DNA from: Algoriphagus chordae
GTDB taxonomy: Bacteria; Bacteroidota; Bacteroidia; Cytophagales; Cyclobacteriaceae
Direction of reading: 5' to 3'
NCBI RefSeq assembly: GCF_003254055.1
Contig: NZ_QKZT01000011.1
Location: forward strand, 97,979-161,978
DNA length: 64,000 nucleotides
Shown: piece after piece, positions 26,243 through 36,048 of the stretch
Numbering within the stretch: the first letter of the stretch is position 1
Layout: every line of letters starts with the position of its first letter
Notes under the pieces: generated by a model
Database searches by the model: none
Told to the model about the DNA's origin: nothing
The model's input: only the letters and a program-made list of their open reading frames with translations
Program-made: the position numbers and the translations under genes

Positions 26243-28429
26243 ATGAAATTTAGACTGCTATTATTTGTATTACCGGTTTTAATCTGGTCATGCGAACCCA
26301 AAGAACTCAGCGAAACAGAACGCTGGGAGGATACGGCAAGCAGAGTTGAGATTATTCGAGATAATTTTGGAGTCCCTCATATTTATGGAAAAAGTGATTC
26401 TGATGCAGTTTTCGGATTGCTTTATGCACAGTGCGAGGATGATTTCAGAAGGGTAGAACGAAATTATATCTGGGCCACAGGCCGTTTGGCAGAGCTGGAA
26501 GGACAAGAGGCTATCTACAGTGATCTTCGCGCAAATCTCTACATGACCGAGGCGGAGGCAAAGGCAGCTTATGACTCGGCTCCAGATTGGCTGAAGGAAC
26601 TTTGTATGGCATTTGCCGATGGAGTAAATTATTATTTGGCTACGCATCCAGAAGTGAAACCACAGGTAATTACCAGATATGAGCCTTGGATGCCGATGTT
26701 TTTCAGCGAAGGATCTATCGGTGGAGATATAGAGCAGATTCCTACGAGAGGGATTCAGGCTTTTTATGCAGAGAAAGAGTCAGACGTAATGGCTTTGTAC
26801 GAAGATGAATTTCATCGTGAGGAGTTGTTGGATGAGCCTAAAGGATCAAATGGAATAGCAGTAAATGGAAAAATGACTGCCTCTGGCAATGCCATTTTAT
26901 TGATCAATCCACATACTTCATTCTATTTCAGACCAGAAGTTCATGTGGTGAGTGAAGAAGGATTAAACGCTTACGGAGCGGTGACTTGGGGGCAGTTTTT
27001 TGTCTATCAGGGATTCAATGAAAAAACCGGTTGGATGCATACTTCTACTAAAGTAGATTTCATAGATGAGTTTGTAGAGGAAGTATCAGAGAAAGACGGC
27101 AATTATGAATATCAATATGGAGACGAAACTCGTGCGGTGGAGGAGTTTCAAGTTTCTCTGAAATATAAGTCTGGCTCAGAATTGAAGGAGAAACCATTCA
27201 CTTTTTACAGAACTCATCATGGTCCGATCACACATAAGATTGGTGATAAATGGGTAGCAACGAAGATCAATTGGGATCCTGTGAATGCATTGATCCAAAG
27301 TTTCACCAGGACAAAGCTGAGCAATCATGAGGAGTTTAAGAAGATGATGGATATCCGTACCAACTCCTCTAATAATACCGTATTCGCAGATGCAGATGGA
27401 AACATTGCTTATTTCCACGGTAATTTTATTCCCAAAAGGAATGAAGGTTTTGACTTCTCCGAACCAGTAGATGGCTCAGATCCCAAGTCTGATTGGCAGG
27501 GATTACACACTGTAGATGAAAGTATTATGATCTTAAATCCGGGTACTGGTTGGATTCAGAACTGTAACTCTACGCCTTACACGGCAGCTGCAGAATTTAG
27601 CCCGAAAAAGGAAGATTATCCTTTTTACATGGCGCCAGATCAGGAGAATTTCCGTGGAATTCATGCCGTCAAAGTGCTGAAAGAAGTTTCAGGCTTGACG
27701 ATAGATAGCATGATTGAATTGGCTTATGATCCATATTTACCGGCAATGGAGTATTTAGTGCCTATGCTTTTGCAAGCCCATGAGCAGAGAGGAATAGCAG
27801 ATCCTCAGTTCAATGAGGCTATCGAAATTTTGGGAGCTTGGGATTACCGAACTTCAAAGGAATCAGTAGCGATGTCCTTAGCGCACTTCTTTGGAATGAA
27901 TTTCTTTAGAAATCATGGAAATATCAATAATCTGATTCCTTTCAATATTGATGAAAACACTAAGATCCCTAATCCATCTCCGACAGCTCTACTAGCCACC
28001 TTTAGTCAGACCTTGGAAGAGATGAATGCCGATTTTGGCACATGGAATACTCCTTGGTCTGAGATCAATAGATTTCAGCGTTTGACAGGTGAAATCGATG
28101 GGCCTTTCGATGATTCCAAGGAATATACTCCTGTGGGAATGGCTTCAGGAACTTGGGGAGCTTTGGCTGCCTTTGGTGCTAAAACCTACCCAGGAACGAA
28201 GAGATTATATGGCTACAGAGGAAATAGCTTTGTAGCTGTGGTTGAATTTGGTGAGAAAGTGAAAGCGAAATCTGTTCTCGCAGGAGGGCAGAATGCGGAC
28301 TCAAATTCCCCACATTTCTATGATCAGGCCCAGAGATATGTTGATGGAAAGTTTAAGGATGTTGCTTTCTACCGTGAAGATGTGGAGGCTAGGATGGAAG
28401 AGCGGTATGTACCGGGGAAGAGAGAGTAG
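26243..28429 (+). CDS. Penicillin-acylase family lipoprotein (N-terminal nucleophile hydrolase)
   Basis: A 728-residue protein starting at the ATG at 26243, which gives a clean lipoprotein signal ending LIWSC (the frame is open back to 26174). The autocatalytic processing site is GSN, with Ser202 as the expected N-terminal nucleophile of the beta chain, followed by GNAILLINPHTS. Family members hydrolyse amide bonds of acylated amino acids, homoserine lactones or penicillins. The alpha chain region (about 30-200) shows DNFGVPHIYG, typical of the family. Substrate unknown. Confidence 0.9.
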   Translation: MKFRLLLFVLPVLIWSCEPKELSETERWEDTASRVEIIRDNFGVPHIYGKSDSDAVFGLLYAQCEDDFRRVERNYIWATGRLAELEGQEAIYSDLRANLYMTEAEAKAAYDSAPDWLKELCMAFADGVNYYLATHPEVKPQVITRYEPWMPMFFSEGSIGGDIEQIPTRGIQAFYAEKESDVMALYEDEFHREELLDEPKGSNGIAVNGKMTASGNAILLINPHTSFYFRPEVHVVSEEGLNAYGAVTWGQFFVYQGFNEKTGWMHTSTKVDFIDEFVEEVSEKDGNYEYQYGDETRAVEEFQVSLKYKSGSELKEKPFTFYRTHHGPITHKIGDKWVATKINWDPVNALIQSFTRTKLSNHEEFKKMMDIRTNSSNNTVFADADGNIAYFHGNFIPKRNEGFDFSEPVDGSDPKSDWQGLHTVDESIMILNPGTGWIQNCNSTPYTAAAEFSPKKEDYPFYMAPDQENFRGIHAVKVLKEVSGLTIDSMIELAYDPYLPAMEYLVPMLLQAHEQRGIADPQFNEAIEILGAWDYRTSKESVAMSLAHFFGMNFFRNHGNINNLIPFNIDENTKIPNPSPTALLATFSQTLEEMNADFGTWNTPWSEINRFQRLTGEIDGPFDDSKEYTPVGMASGTWGALAAFGAKTYPGTKRLYGYRGNSFVAVVEFGEKVKAKSVLAGGQNADSNSPHFYDQAQRYVDGKFKDVAFYREDVEARMEERYVPGKRE

Positions 28430-28583
28430 ATTTTGTACAAAGTAAAAATTGTAAAAAGTAAAAAGTAAAAAGTGTCAAAAAATAGTGAGCATATCAATTC
28501 CATTTCCCATTCATACTCATTTTGTGAGCATAGAATTGGATTTTTAACTTAGTTTTCCAAATGAATAAAACCCACCTAAGCAT

Positions 28584-30581
28584 ATGAGAAAAATACTCTT
28601 TTTTCTGCTCCTTAGCTCTTCTGTAGCTTTTGCGCAGCAAAATACTACCAAACCGCTACGTACGTCCATCGAAACGGACTCGCGTGCAATACGGCAAGAT
28701 GTGCCGATGACGAATTCTATTCGTAAGGCTTTCGAAGAAGGTTCAAGAAATTTCACTGGCAAACCAGGAGCTAACTATTGGCAGCTAGAAACCGATTTTA
28801 CAATCAAGGCAACGTTGGATCCGTCCACCCAGACGATCACTGGATCTGAGAAAATCTTGGTGCATAATAACAGCAAGGAGGATATGAATTCCATCGTACT
28901 TCGATTGGATCATAATGTTTTCCGAGGAGATGTTCCGCGTGGAAGTTCCGTTCCTGCCGAAAATACTGAAGGAATGATTGTGACTTCTATAAAAGTAGCT
29001 GGCGAATCTGTAGACTTAAATGCTCCTCCTCAACGAAGACGAAATGATCCTGCAACAGCGCCGAAATTAAGTGTAAGAGGTTTGCAAAGCACTGTAGCAA
29101 CCATCATGCTGGTGGATCCTATCAAAGCAGGAACAACTGCTGAAGTAGAAATTGACTGGCATACCAAATTGCCGGGGGGTGATTCTGGCAGAGGTCATAG
29201 AATGACGCAGCGTTTTGATAGCACTTTATTTCAACCAACGCAGTGGTTTCCAAGATTGGCAAAATATGATGATCTGAGAGGATGGGAAACCAGCCTTTAT
29301 CTAGGTCCCGCGGAGTTTCATAATAATTTCGGGAAATTTGATGTGTCCCTTACTGTGCCTGCAGGATGGATCGTAACAGGAACAGGGGTTTTACAAAACC
29401 CGACGGAAGTTTTGACTCCGACAGTGGCTGAGAGATTCGCCAATGTCCTGAACTCTGATGGGGAAGTTACGCTAGTGGGTGAAGATGAAAAAGGTCCTGG
29501 AAAAGCAACGAAAGCTGGAGACCAACTTACCTGGCGTTTTGTGGCTGATAAGGTCAATGATTTTGCTTGGGCGACTTCAGATAGGTTTATCTGGAAAGCG
29601 ACCAAAGCGGATATTCCTGGCAAAGGCCCTGTACCGATTTACATGGTTTTCATTCCTGAGAGAGCTCAGTTTTTTGAAAAAGCTGGAGAGTATACCAAAC
29701 ATGCATTGGAGTTTTATTCCAAGCTTTGGGCACCTTATCCTTTTCCTCAGCTAACCCTACAGGACGGTCCAAGTGCTGGTATGGAATATCCTATGGTGAT
29801 CAATTCCAATCAAGGGGCAGCGGATCATGAGGTAGCACATCAGTGGTGGCCTATGATGGTTGGTACCAATGAAACCCGCTACGGCTGGATGGATGAGGGT
29901 TTCAACCAATACATGAATATTCTATCTGGAGCAGATAGCAAGGGAGTGGATTATAATTTGGATGGCCTAGGTCAAAGCTACGGACGAATCAGTGGAATGG
30001 AAGACGAAGCGCCACTAATGTGGAGTGCCAATGATGCTGGTAGCATGTATGGTTTTCAAACTTATGCCAAAACGCCACTTATGCTATCCATGCTTGGTGG
30101 GATCGTAGGCGATGAGGCGGTGATCAATGCCATGAAAAAATATACCGCCACTTGGGCATTTAAGCATCCGTCTCCATGGGATTATATGTTCTTTATGGAT
30201 CATGCTTTGGGACAAAATCTGGAGTGGTTCTGGTATTACTGGTTGTTTACTACGGAATCTGTAGAAGGTTCTATCCAAAATGTAAGTACTGCAAATGGTA
30301 AAACAACGGTGACTGTACATCAAGCTGGAGAAATGCCATCTCCGATTGTATTGAAAGTAGAGTTTGAATCAGAAGGTACAGCGATCAAGAAAATGGCTAA
30401 TGCAAAAATGATTGACGCTACTACCTATGAAGTGACCTGGCCAGTGACGGTTTGGTTTGATGGAAATAGAAATTTTGATGCGGTGATGGATTTTGGTGAT
30501 CGAAAAATCAAAGCAATCACGCTTGATCCCCATGGGCGTTTTCCTGATAAGGACAAGGCTGACAATGTTTGGCCAAGATAA
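28584..30581 (+). CDS. M1 family metallopeptidase
   Basis: A 665-residue exported zinc aminopeptidase-like protein with a signal peptide ending VAFAQQ. The zinc site is HEVAH at 415-419 with the third ligand Glu438 in WMDEGFNQY, the exact M1 spacing. The exopeptidase motif, usually GAMEN, reads SAGMEYP at about residue 397, as in many Bacteroidota members. It probably trims peptides in the periplasm. Its downstream terminator shows it ends a single-gene unit. Confidence 0.92.
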   Translation: MRKILFFLLLSSSVAFAQQNTTKPLRTSIETDSRAIRQDVPMTNSIRKAFEEGSRNFTGKPGANYWQLETDFTIKATLDPSTQTITGSEKILVHNNSKEDMNSIVLRLDHNVFRGDVPRGSSVPAENTEGMIVTSIKVAGESVDLNAPPQRRRNDPATAPKLSVRGLQSTVATIMLVDPIKAGTTAEVEIDWHTKLPGGDSGRGHRMTQRFDSTLFQPTQWFPRLAKYDDLRGWETSLYLGPAEFHNNFGKFDVSLTVPAGWIVTGTGVLQNPTEVLTPTVAERFANVLNSDGEVTLVGEDEKGPGKATKAGDQLTWRFVADKVNDFAWATSDRFIWKATKADIPGKGPVPIYMVFIPERAQFFEKAGEYTKHALEFYSKLWAPYPFPQLTLQDGPSAGMEYPMVINSNQGAADHEVAHQWWPMMVGTNETRYGWMDEGFNQYMNILSGADSKGVDYNLDGLGQSYGRISGMEDEAPLMWSANDAGSMYGFQTYAKTPLMLSMLGGIVGDEAVINAMKKYTATWAFKHPSPWDYMFFMDHALGQNLEWFWYYWLFTTESVEGSIQNVSTANGKTTVTVHQAGEMPSPIVLKVEFESEGTAIKKMANAKMIDATTYEVTWPVTVWFDGNRNFDAVMDFGDRKIKAITLDPHGRFPDKDKADNVWPR

Positions 30582-30590
30582 ATTGAATGA

Positions 30591-30620
30591 AAATGAGGCT
30601 CGTAAGGGCCTCATTTTTTT
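30591..30620 (+). terminator. Terminator of the M1 peptidase gene
   Basis: A perfect 9-bp stem AAATGAGGC/GCCTCATTT (30591-30599 with 30608-30616) has an 8-base loop and a run of T residues. It starts 10 bases after the stop. Confidence 0.88.
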
Positions 30621-30798
30621 GTCATTTTTTACCGCGAAGCTCACAGAGGATACGCAGAGGTTGCAACTTAGAGTTTTCCTGCTTATTCAGAAGCTGGAAT
30701 TGATTGCGTAGATCAGATATAGAAAGCAAAGCTCTGAAGAGCCAAATAGTAGTTTGATGATTGAAAGAAATCGTTAATAGACGTGTAGGCTGTCTAGT

Positions 30799-33105
30799 TT
30801 ATGGCTTTTCACTCATTTCCAACTTCAACTCTCCTCCGCCGGTAATCTGGCTATGCGAAAGCTCAAAGTTTCCTAGAGTTTGATTCTTCCAGCTGGCAGA
30901 ATTCACATAGACATGAGAAGGGCTATTTGCTTCGGTCTTGATGATGAATTCCTTGCCAGAGTAGTATTTTGGATTCAGTTCGATGGTGATTTTGTCGAAA
31001 ATAGGACTGCCAATCTGATAGGCTGGATCGGCTTCAGTACCACCGTTCATTTGGAACAAACCGATCTTCATTAACACCGCAAGACTTCCCATTAGTCCTT
31101 GGTCTTCATCTCCATTGTATCCATTTTCAGGACTTAAATCAGAATAAACTCTTTTCACTACAGCTCTAGACCAATATTGAGTTAGGTCAGGTCTTCCTAG
31201 TTTGTGAAAAACGAAAGCTGTCTGAATGGAAGGCTGATTTCCATAATTGATCGGGACCCTACGGTATTCTGGATGAGTTTCCTGAGAATGGGAAGTGCCT
31301 GAAGTGAAGCCAAGTTTCTCAGCTTCTTGGAAAGAGATGTTCAGTCGCTCAATTGCTTTTTCTTTTCCTCCCATTAATTCTGCCAATCCTTCTAAATCGT
31401 GCGGGACAAACCACGTATTTTGGCTTCCATTTGCTTCGTTGAAACCAGCGCCGTATTCGTAGGCATCAAAAGGGGTTTTCCAGATTCCTTCTACATTTCT
31501 TGGTCGCATCCACCCTGATTCTGTGTCAAAGGTGTTCCTGTAATTCCCTGATCTTTTCAAAAACTCCTGCTCTCCAGCTCCATCGCCTAGAGCTTTTGCT
31601 AATTGTGCCAGAGTCCAATCCTGATAGGCATAATCCATCGTCAAACTTGGGCCGCCCTGATGAAATCCAAACCTAGTTCCTTCTGGATTTGGTGAAGGAA
31701 CGTAGCCATTTTTCAAATAATAGGATAGTCCTCCGCCTTTAGAAGTTTTGTGTTCATAGCCTGCTTTGTCCATGATTCCTCCAGGTCGGTGATTCTTTTT
31801 CAACCCCTCATAAGCCAACTCAATATCAAAACCTCGAATGCCTTTTTGGTATGCGCTGACTATAAATGGCGTGCTTGAAGCACCGGTCATCACATAGGTG
31901 TAGTTTCCGCCAGAAGGACCTCTAGGTATCAGGCCACCATCCACATAGTAACGTAGCATGGAATTCACAAACTCCTCGGTGATCTCTGGATATACCAAGT
32001 GCCAAAGCGTATTGATCGTCCATTGAGCTCCCCAGAAAGAATCTGAATTGAAGTGCCTAAATTTAGGTTTGCCGGAATCATCCAGAGGGATTTGCTTAGT
32101 CAGGTGAGTTCCGCTCGTAAGGTCAGCATATTTTCCATTTACATCTGAGATCGTTCTTCGCCCTTGTAGCGCATGAAACAGATCCGTATAGAATCTTCTT
32201 CTGTCCTTTTCCGTGGCTCCTTCTACTTTGATCCTTCCTAAGTAGCTATTCCACTCTTCGAAAGATTCTTTACGAATTTTCTCAAAATCCCAATGCGCCA
32301 ATTCCGTATCCAGATTGAGCATGGCCTGTTCTGTACTTACATAGGAAATCCCAACTTTCATCAGCAGTTCCTCCTTAGATTTATCAAAAGTCAAAAGTGC
32401 TCCGGAGTCTTTTCCTCTTATCTCAGATAGCATAGAGGTGACTCCATCCTCTGACCAACCGCTAATCTCTGAGATCTCTCTATTGAGTTTGATTGCAAAA
32501 AAGATAGGGGTGTCATTTGGTCTTCTGATTGTACTTCCATTGATCACATAGCCTGTCAGCGTCGTGTTATTTACCTGACTTAGCTCCCCGTCGATGATAT
32601 TGGAAGGGCCGAGCATTCCCCCCAATCGGATCATTACCTGCTGGTTGGCATCCGTAGGGAAAGTATATCTGTGAAATCCTGTGCGTAGGGTGGAGGTGAG
32701 TTCTACTTTGATGTCATAGCGATCTAGCATCAGCTGGTGGTAGCCAGGCTTTACGATTTCGGTGTCATGAGAAAATGGTGATGCGAAATTTCTTTCTCCT
32801 TCCAAGCTCACATCAGAAACGGGTAAAACCGAAATTCCAGAGAGTTGCCAAGCGTGGACATGACTCAGGCCTTTGATCGAATCGCTTTCATATCGGTATC
32901 CAGATCCCCAAGCGCCACCAGTGTCTGTGTCAGGACTGAGATTGACCATGCCGAAAGGTCTAGTAGCCGTGTTGAAAAAGAACCAGCGGGAATTTTTGCT
33001 GTCCACATAGGGATTTACCAAATCGGCTGGTGATTCGTTCGTTTGAGCGAAAGTGGCTAGAGATAGTTGGAAAACAAGAAAAGTTAGGCAGAGTCGGAGG
33101 TTCAT
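30799..33105 (-). CDS. GH92 family glycosidase (alpha-mannosidase type)
   Basis: A 768-residue exported enzyme with a signal peptide ending LATFAQ. The mature start PADLVNPYVDSKNS and the segments HVHAWQLSGI, GAQWTINTLWHL, YNGDEDQGLMG are diagnostic of GH92. GH92 enzymes are calcium-dependent exo-alpha-mannosidases, mainly alpha-1,2. Bacteroidota use them to trim N-glycans and yeast-type mannans. No SusC/SusD pair is nearby, so this is an isolated copy rather than part of a polysaccharide utilisation locus. Confidence 0.92.
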   Translation of the reverse strand: MNLRLCLTFLVFQLSLATFAQTNESPADLVNPYVDSKNSRWFFFNTATRPFGMVNLSPDTDTGGAWGSGYRYESDSIKGLSHVHAWQLSGISVLPVSDVSLEGERNFASPFSHDTEIVKPGYHQLMLDRYDIKVELTSTLRTGFHRYTFPTDANQQVMIRLGGMLGPSNIIDGELSQVNNTTLTGYVINGSTIRRPNDTPIFFAIKLNREISEISGWSEDGVTSMLSEIRGKDSGALLTFDKSKEELLMKVGISYVSTEQAMLNLDTELAHWDFEKIRKESFEEWNSYLGRIKVEGATEKDRRRFYTDLFHALQGRRTISDVNGKYADLTSGTHLTKQIPLDDSGKPKFRHFNSDSFWGAQWTINTLWHLVYPEITEEFVNSMLRYYVDGGLIPRGPSGGNYTYVMTGASSTPFIVSAYQKGIRGFDIELAYEGLKKNHRPGGIMDKAGYEHKTSKGGGLSYYLKNGYVPSPNPEGTRFGFHQGGPSLTMDYAYQDWTLAQLAKALGDGAGEQEFLKRSGNYRNTFDTESGWMRPRNVEGIWKTPFDAYEYGAGFNEANGSQNTWFVPHDLEGLAELMGGKEKAIERLNISFQEAEKLGFTSGTSHSQETHPEYRRVPINYGNQPSIQTAFVFHKLGRPDLTQYWSRAVVKRVYSDLSPENGYNGDEDQGLMGSLAVLMKIGLFQMNGGTEADPAYQIGSPIFDKITIELNPKYYSGKEFIIKTEANSPSHVYVNSASWKNQTLGNFELSHSQITGGGELKLEMSEKP

Positions 33106-33742
33106 GGAGAGGTCAATTGAATTGAAAGCTTAAGTAAGTTTCAAATTTTTTTAAAACAAACCTGAGCTGTCTGGTAATTACGCAATGGATTTCAGCGCGT
33201 TGGGCTAGTATGGTTATCGATAGTTGTGTTTAGTGTAAAAGTGATATAGAGGGAGAGTTGGAAAATGACTTTGGCACTTTGCGACTTATTTCATTTTTTT
33301 TACCCAGAATTTCATATTGGGTTTCTACTGAGCTTACCTTGGACAAGATGTTTAGAAACTACTATTCTAAGCTAGTGCCAACGGCACAAAAGGTAAAAAC
33401 CCCGAATACAGCGAAGCGAAATTCGGGGTCAGGAAATAATTAGAACCATAGAGTGCCAAAGGCACGAGCAGTAATTAGTCTGTCAATATTATGAGTGATT
33501 CTGTGTATCGGCGGTATAAATCATGATATAGGCAGAGCTGTCTAAATCCTGCTATTGGAGTGTCAATAATAAAAGGTTAAATTAAAATTAAAATACAGAA
33601 TATAATTATTTTCTAAAGTTCCCCTCTTTCAGAAGGTCAATAGAATTGTTTGTTCATATATGGATTATGTTCTATATTTTCAGTAATGTGACTTCGCAGA
33701 GCTATTTGATTTGAATGATCAGCTGGCTCAATAAGACTGCCT
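33106..33742. other. Long gap with a cluster of short palindromes
   Basis: The stretch between the GH92 and DUF1059-like genes has no convincing gene. Between 33375 and 33465 it holds three palindromes: GTGCC-AAC-GGCAC at 33375-33387, ACCCCGAAT/ATTCGGGGT around a 13-base loop at 33399-33429, and GTGCC-AAA-GGCAC at 33453-33465. The outer two are copies of one unit. The rest is AT-rich and featureless. Confidence 0.6.
33375..33465. repeat. REP-like palindrome cluster
   Basis: Two GTGCC(N3)GGCAC palindromes flank a longer hairpin with a CCCCGAAT stem. The arrangement looks like a composite extragenic palindromic repeat. None has a T run directly after it, so a terminator role is unlikely. Confidence 0.55.
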
Positions 33743-33793
33743 ATGGAAATTCCCAAAGCCGTCATCCTCATCCATAACCCAAACCACTACATA

Positions 33794-34030
33794 ATGAAAA
33801 CTATGACTTGTATTCAATTAGGCGGAGCCTGTGATAAGGAGTTTACCGCAGATACCTTTGAGGAAATTGCAGAGATGAGCAAAAAGCATGGTATGGAAAT
33901 GTACCAAAAGGGCGACAAGCCACATCTTGAGGCCATGAGCAAAATGCAAGAAATGATGAAGTCTCCTGATGCCATGAAAGATTGGTTTGATAAAAAAAGA
34001 GAGGTGTTTGACGCATTACCATCGAATTGA
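33794..34030 (+). CDS. DUF1059-like small protein
   Basis: A 78-residue soluble protein. The start TMTCIQLGGACDKEF and the EEIAEMSKKHG helix match DUF1059-type proteins. I use the ATG at 33794 because homologs begin MKTMTC-like; the frame is open back to 33743 but those residues are not conserved. It contains two cysteines that could bind metal. The function is unknown. A toxin-gene remnant follows it. Confidence 0.65.
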   Translation: MKTMTCIQLGGACDKEFTADTFEEIAEMSKKHGMEMYQKGDKPHLEAMSKMQEMMKSPDAMKDWFDKKREVFDALPSN

Positions 34031-34067
34031 GAACCAAAAAAAAACACTCACCATAACTCAGCATTAG

Positions 34068-34172
34068 CACTGTTCATTGAAAGCTTGGTATCATGAGGCG
34101 AAAGCAGCTGAGTGGAAAAACTCAAATGAATTGAAGAAGCATTATAAAAATGCAAGTATTCTGAGAAGCTAT
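34068..34172 (+). pseudogene. HigB-type toxin gene remnant
   Basis: One frame reads SLKAWYHEAKAAEWKN and then ELKKHYKNASIL, which matches the middle of HigB-family mRNA interferases (typically ALKxWYxExKxAxWxxxxExKxxxxxASxL). There is a stop just upstream (34065-34067), no start, and a stop at 34170-34172. The conserved C-terminal part (DNRVVFNI, YRLIVKI) and the higA antitoxin gene are missing. It is a dead fragment of a type II toxin-antitoxin locus. Confidence 0.65.
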
Positions 34173-34289
34173 TAAAGACTTTGGGATATTGTCTTAGGCA
34201 AGGTTTTGGCTATTTGCCAGATCGAAAGTTCCATACTTTCCTTGTTGGACGAGCAGCAGGCGAGAACTTATCATTCTAAACATTTTATT

Positions 34290-35522
34290 TTGCGATCATC
34301 GAAAATCAGGAATACCAACTTTAATTTTTTCTCTAATCTATCAGTAGTATTTCTTCTGATTTTGGGTGTTTCTTGCCAAAACCCAGAGAATCAATCCTCC
34401 CCTTCAAAAAGTCAATCGATTGGACCAAGCAATGGTGCCTTATTAGTTGGTGGAGGCGGGATGACGGATGAAATGTGGCAGGTGTTCTTTGAATTTGCCG
34501 GTGGAGATATTGCTAGGCTTGTTGTCATCCCGACGGCCTTCGATGAGAACTCGATTAATTACGATCCGGAATTCAAGATTTTGGAAAGGAATTTTAGAGC
34601 ACGTGGATTCACTGATATCCAATTTATGCACACAAGAGATTCACTGCTTGCGGATACGGATGAATTTGTAAAACCTTTGAAATCCGCCACAGCCGTTTGG
34701 CTTGAAGGTGGGCGGCAATGGCGATTGGCAGATGCATATTTGAATACCAAAACATTCACTGAATTAAATGAGGTTTTGAATCGCGGTGGTATTATTGGCG
34801 GGCATTCAGCAGGAGCGTCCATCCAAGGTTCTTATTTGGTTAGAGGAGGCAGGGATGTGGAAGGAAATTACAAGATCATGGGAGATCCCGAGGTCGGTTT
34901 TGGCTTTGTGACCAATACGGCCTTTGATCAGCATCATCTCTACCGCAACAGGCAATATGATATGTTTGAGTTGCTGAAAAGTCGGCCAGAATTATTGGGG
35001 ATTGGGATCGATGAGGATACTGGGATAATAGTACAAGGGGATGAATTTGAAGTTATTGGCAATAAGTATGTAGCTATTTATGATGGTACTTTTTGGTCAC
35101 CTTATTATAATGAGATTGACACGATGGAAACTGGGAAGAACAAATTCTATGTTTTGAAAAATGGCGATAAATACAATCTAAAGGAGCGACGCGTACAGCG
35201 AAATAGGTTTATAGAACCCAATGCAATTTCAGCTGAAGAATTACAAGAGTACGTTGGAGATTTCTTGTATGAAAAAAGTAAAGTTTATTGGAATAATATG
35301 CTGGTTGAGAATGATACCTTGAAATTTCAAGGATACAGACGAGATTTAGTGCTGGACCGCATTCCGATTTACCCATATGAAAAGGATGTGTTTTTTGATA
35401 CAGATGCAGAACTTTGGTTTCATTTTGTAAGAGATAGTTCCGGCAGAATTGTTGGCTTTGATAAAAAGACTCATCAAATTATTGACGGGCTAAACCAACG
35501 ATTTAATAAGACTTCGGAATAG
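34290..35522 (+). CDS. Cyanophycinase-like peptidase S51 lipoprotein
   Basis: A serine hydrolase of family S51. The nucleophile elbow GGHSAGASIQG and the glycine-rich start GALLVGGGGMTDEM are present. I take the TTG at 34290 as start, because it gives a clean lipoprotein signal (FFSNLSVVFLLILGVSC); the only ATG, at 34206, adds 28 polar residues before it. Cyanophycinases cut cyanophycin to Asp-Arg dipeptides. An extra C-terminal region of about 130 residues follows the S51 domain. The actual substrate could be another peptide. Confidence 0.82.
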   Translation: MRSSKIRNTNFNFFSNLSVVFLLILGVSCQNPENQSSPSKSQSIGPSNGALLVGGGGMTDEMWQVFFEFAGGDIARLVVIPTAFDENSINYDPEFKILERNFRARGFTDIQFMHTRDSLLADTDEFVKPLKSATAVWLEGGRQWRLADAYLNTKTFTELNEVLNRGGIIGGHSAGASIQGSYLVRGGRDVEGNYKIMGDPEVGFGFVTNTAFDQHHLYRNRQYDMFELLKSRPELLGIGIDEDTGIIVQGDEFEVIGNKYVAIYDGTFWSPYYNEIDTMETGKNKFYVLKNGDKYNLKERRVQRNRFIEPNAISAEELQEYVGDFLYEKSKVYWNNMLVENDTLKFQGYRRDLVLDRIPIYPYEKDVFFDTDAELWFHFVRDSSGRIVGFDKKTHQIIDGLNQRFNKTSE

Positions 35523-35620
35523 GAATCTCTGGTGGATTTTCGATCATCGAAATCTTCAGAGCTATCTGAGAAATTTCCTAAACTGCCGAGCACATGTTTT
35601 TTCCTGATTAGCTGATCTAT

Positions 35621-35655
35621 AAAAAAAGGCTGGAAGTTCCGAACTCCCAGCCTTT
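35621..35655 (-). terminator. Terminator of ssb
   Basis: On the minus strand a stem of about 14 bp with core GGCTGG/CCAGCC and a 3-base loop ends in a run of T residues (the A run at 35621-35627). It sits 22 bases past the ssb stop. Confidence 0.85.
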
Positions 35656-35676
35656 CAATAATGGTGTTTCCGTTTC

Positions 35677-36048
35677 TCAAAAAGGAAGATCTGCTTCCGC
35701 GGATACTTTTGCTGTTTTTTCGCCCAAGACTAGAAATTCATTTACTACGATCTCTGTGATGTAGCGCTTCACACCATCTTTGTCGGTGTAGTCACGGTTG
35801 GAGATCTTGCCTTCGATGGCTACCTCAGAACCCTTGTCAGAGAACTTTTCGAGAAGCTCTGCATTCTTGCCCCAGAGCACTAGTCTGTGCCAGGTGGTTT
35901 CTGTGACACGCTCGCCTTTTTGATTCTTGTAGGACTCGTTTGTAGCGAGGTTTACATGTCCTAGGATCTTGCCTGATTCAAAATTTTTCAGTTCTACTTT
36001 GGCTCCTAGGTGACCGATTAGCTGTACTTTGTTTCTTAGCGCATTCAT
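35677..36048 (-). CDS. ssb: Single-stranded DNA-binding protein
   Basis: A 123-residue OB-fold protein that coats single-stranded DNA. It starts MNALRNKVQLIGHLG and contains TTWHRLVLWGKNAE and GSEVAIEGKI, all SSB signatures. It is shorter than E. coli SSB: the flexible linker is almost absent, but the acidic tip ends DLPF, the usual partner-binding tail. It is a single gene with its own terminator. Confidence 0.95.
   Translation of the reverse strand: MNALRNKVQLIGHLGAKVELKNFESGKILGHVNLATNESYKNQKGERVTETTWHRLVLWGKNAELLEKFSDKGSEVAIEGKISNRDYTDKDGVKRYITEIVVNEFLVLGEKTAKVSAEADLPF

Noticed and set aside
28449..28474. A short tandem run of GTAAAAA units
   Set aside because: It is a simple AT-rich repeat of about three units; no regular spacers, so neither CRISPR nor an iteron origin.
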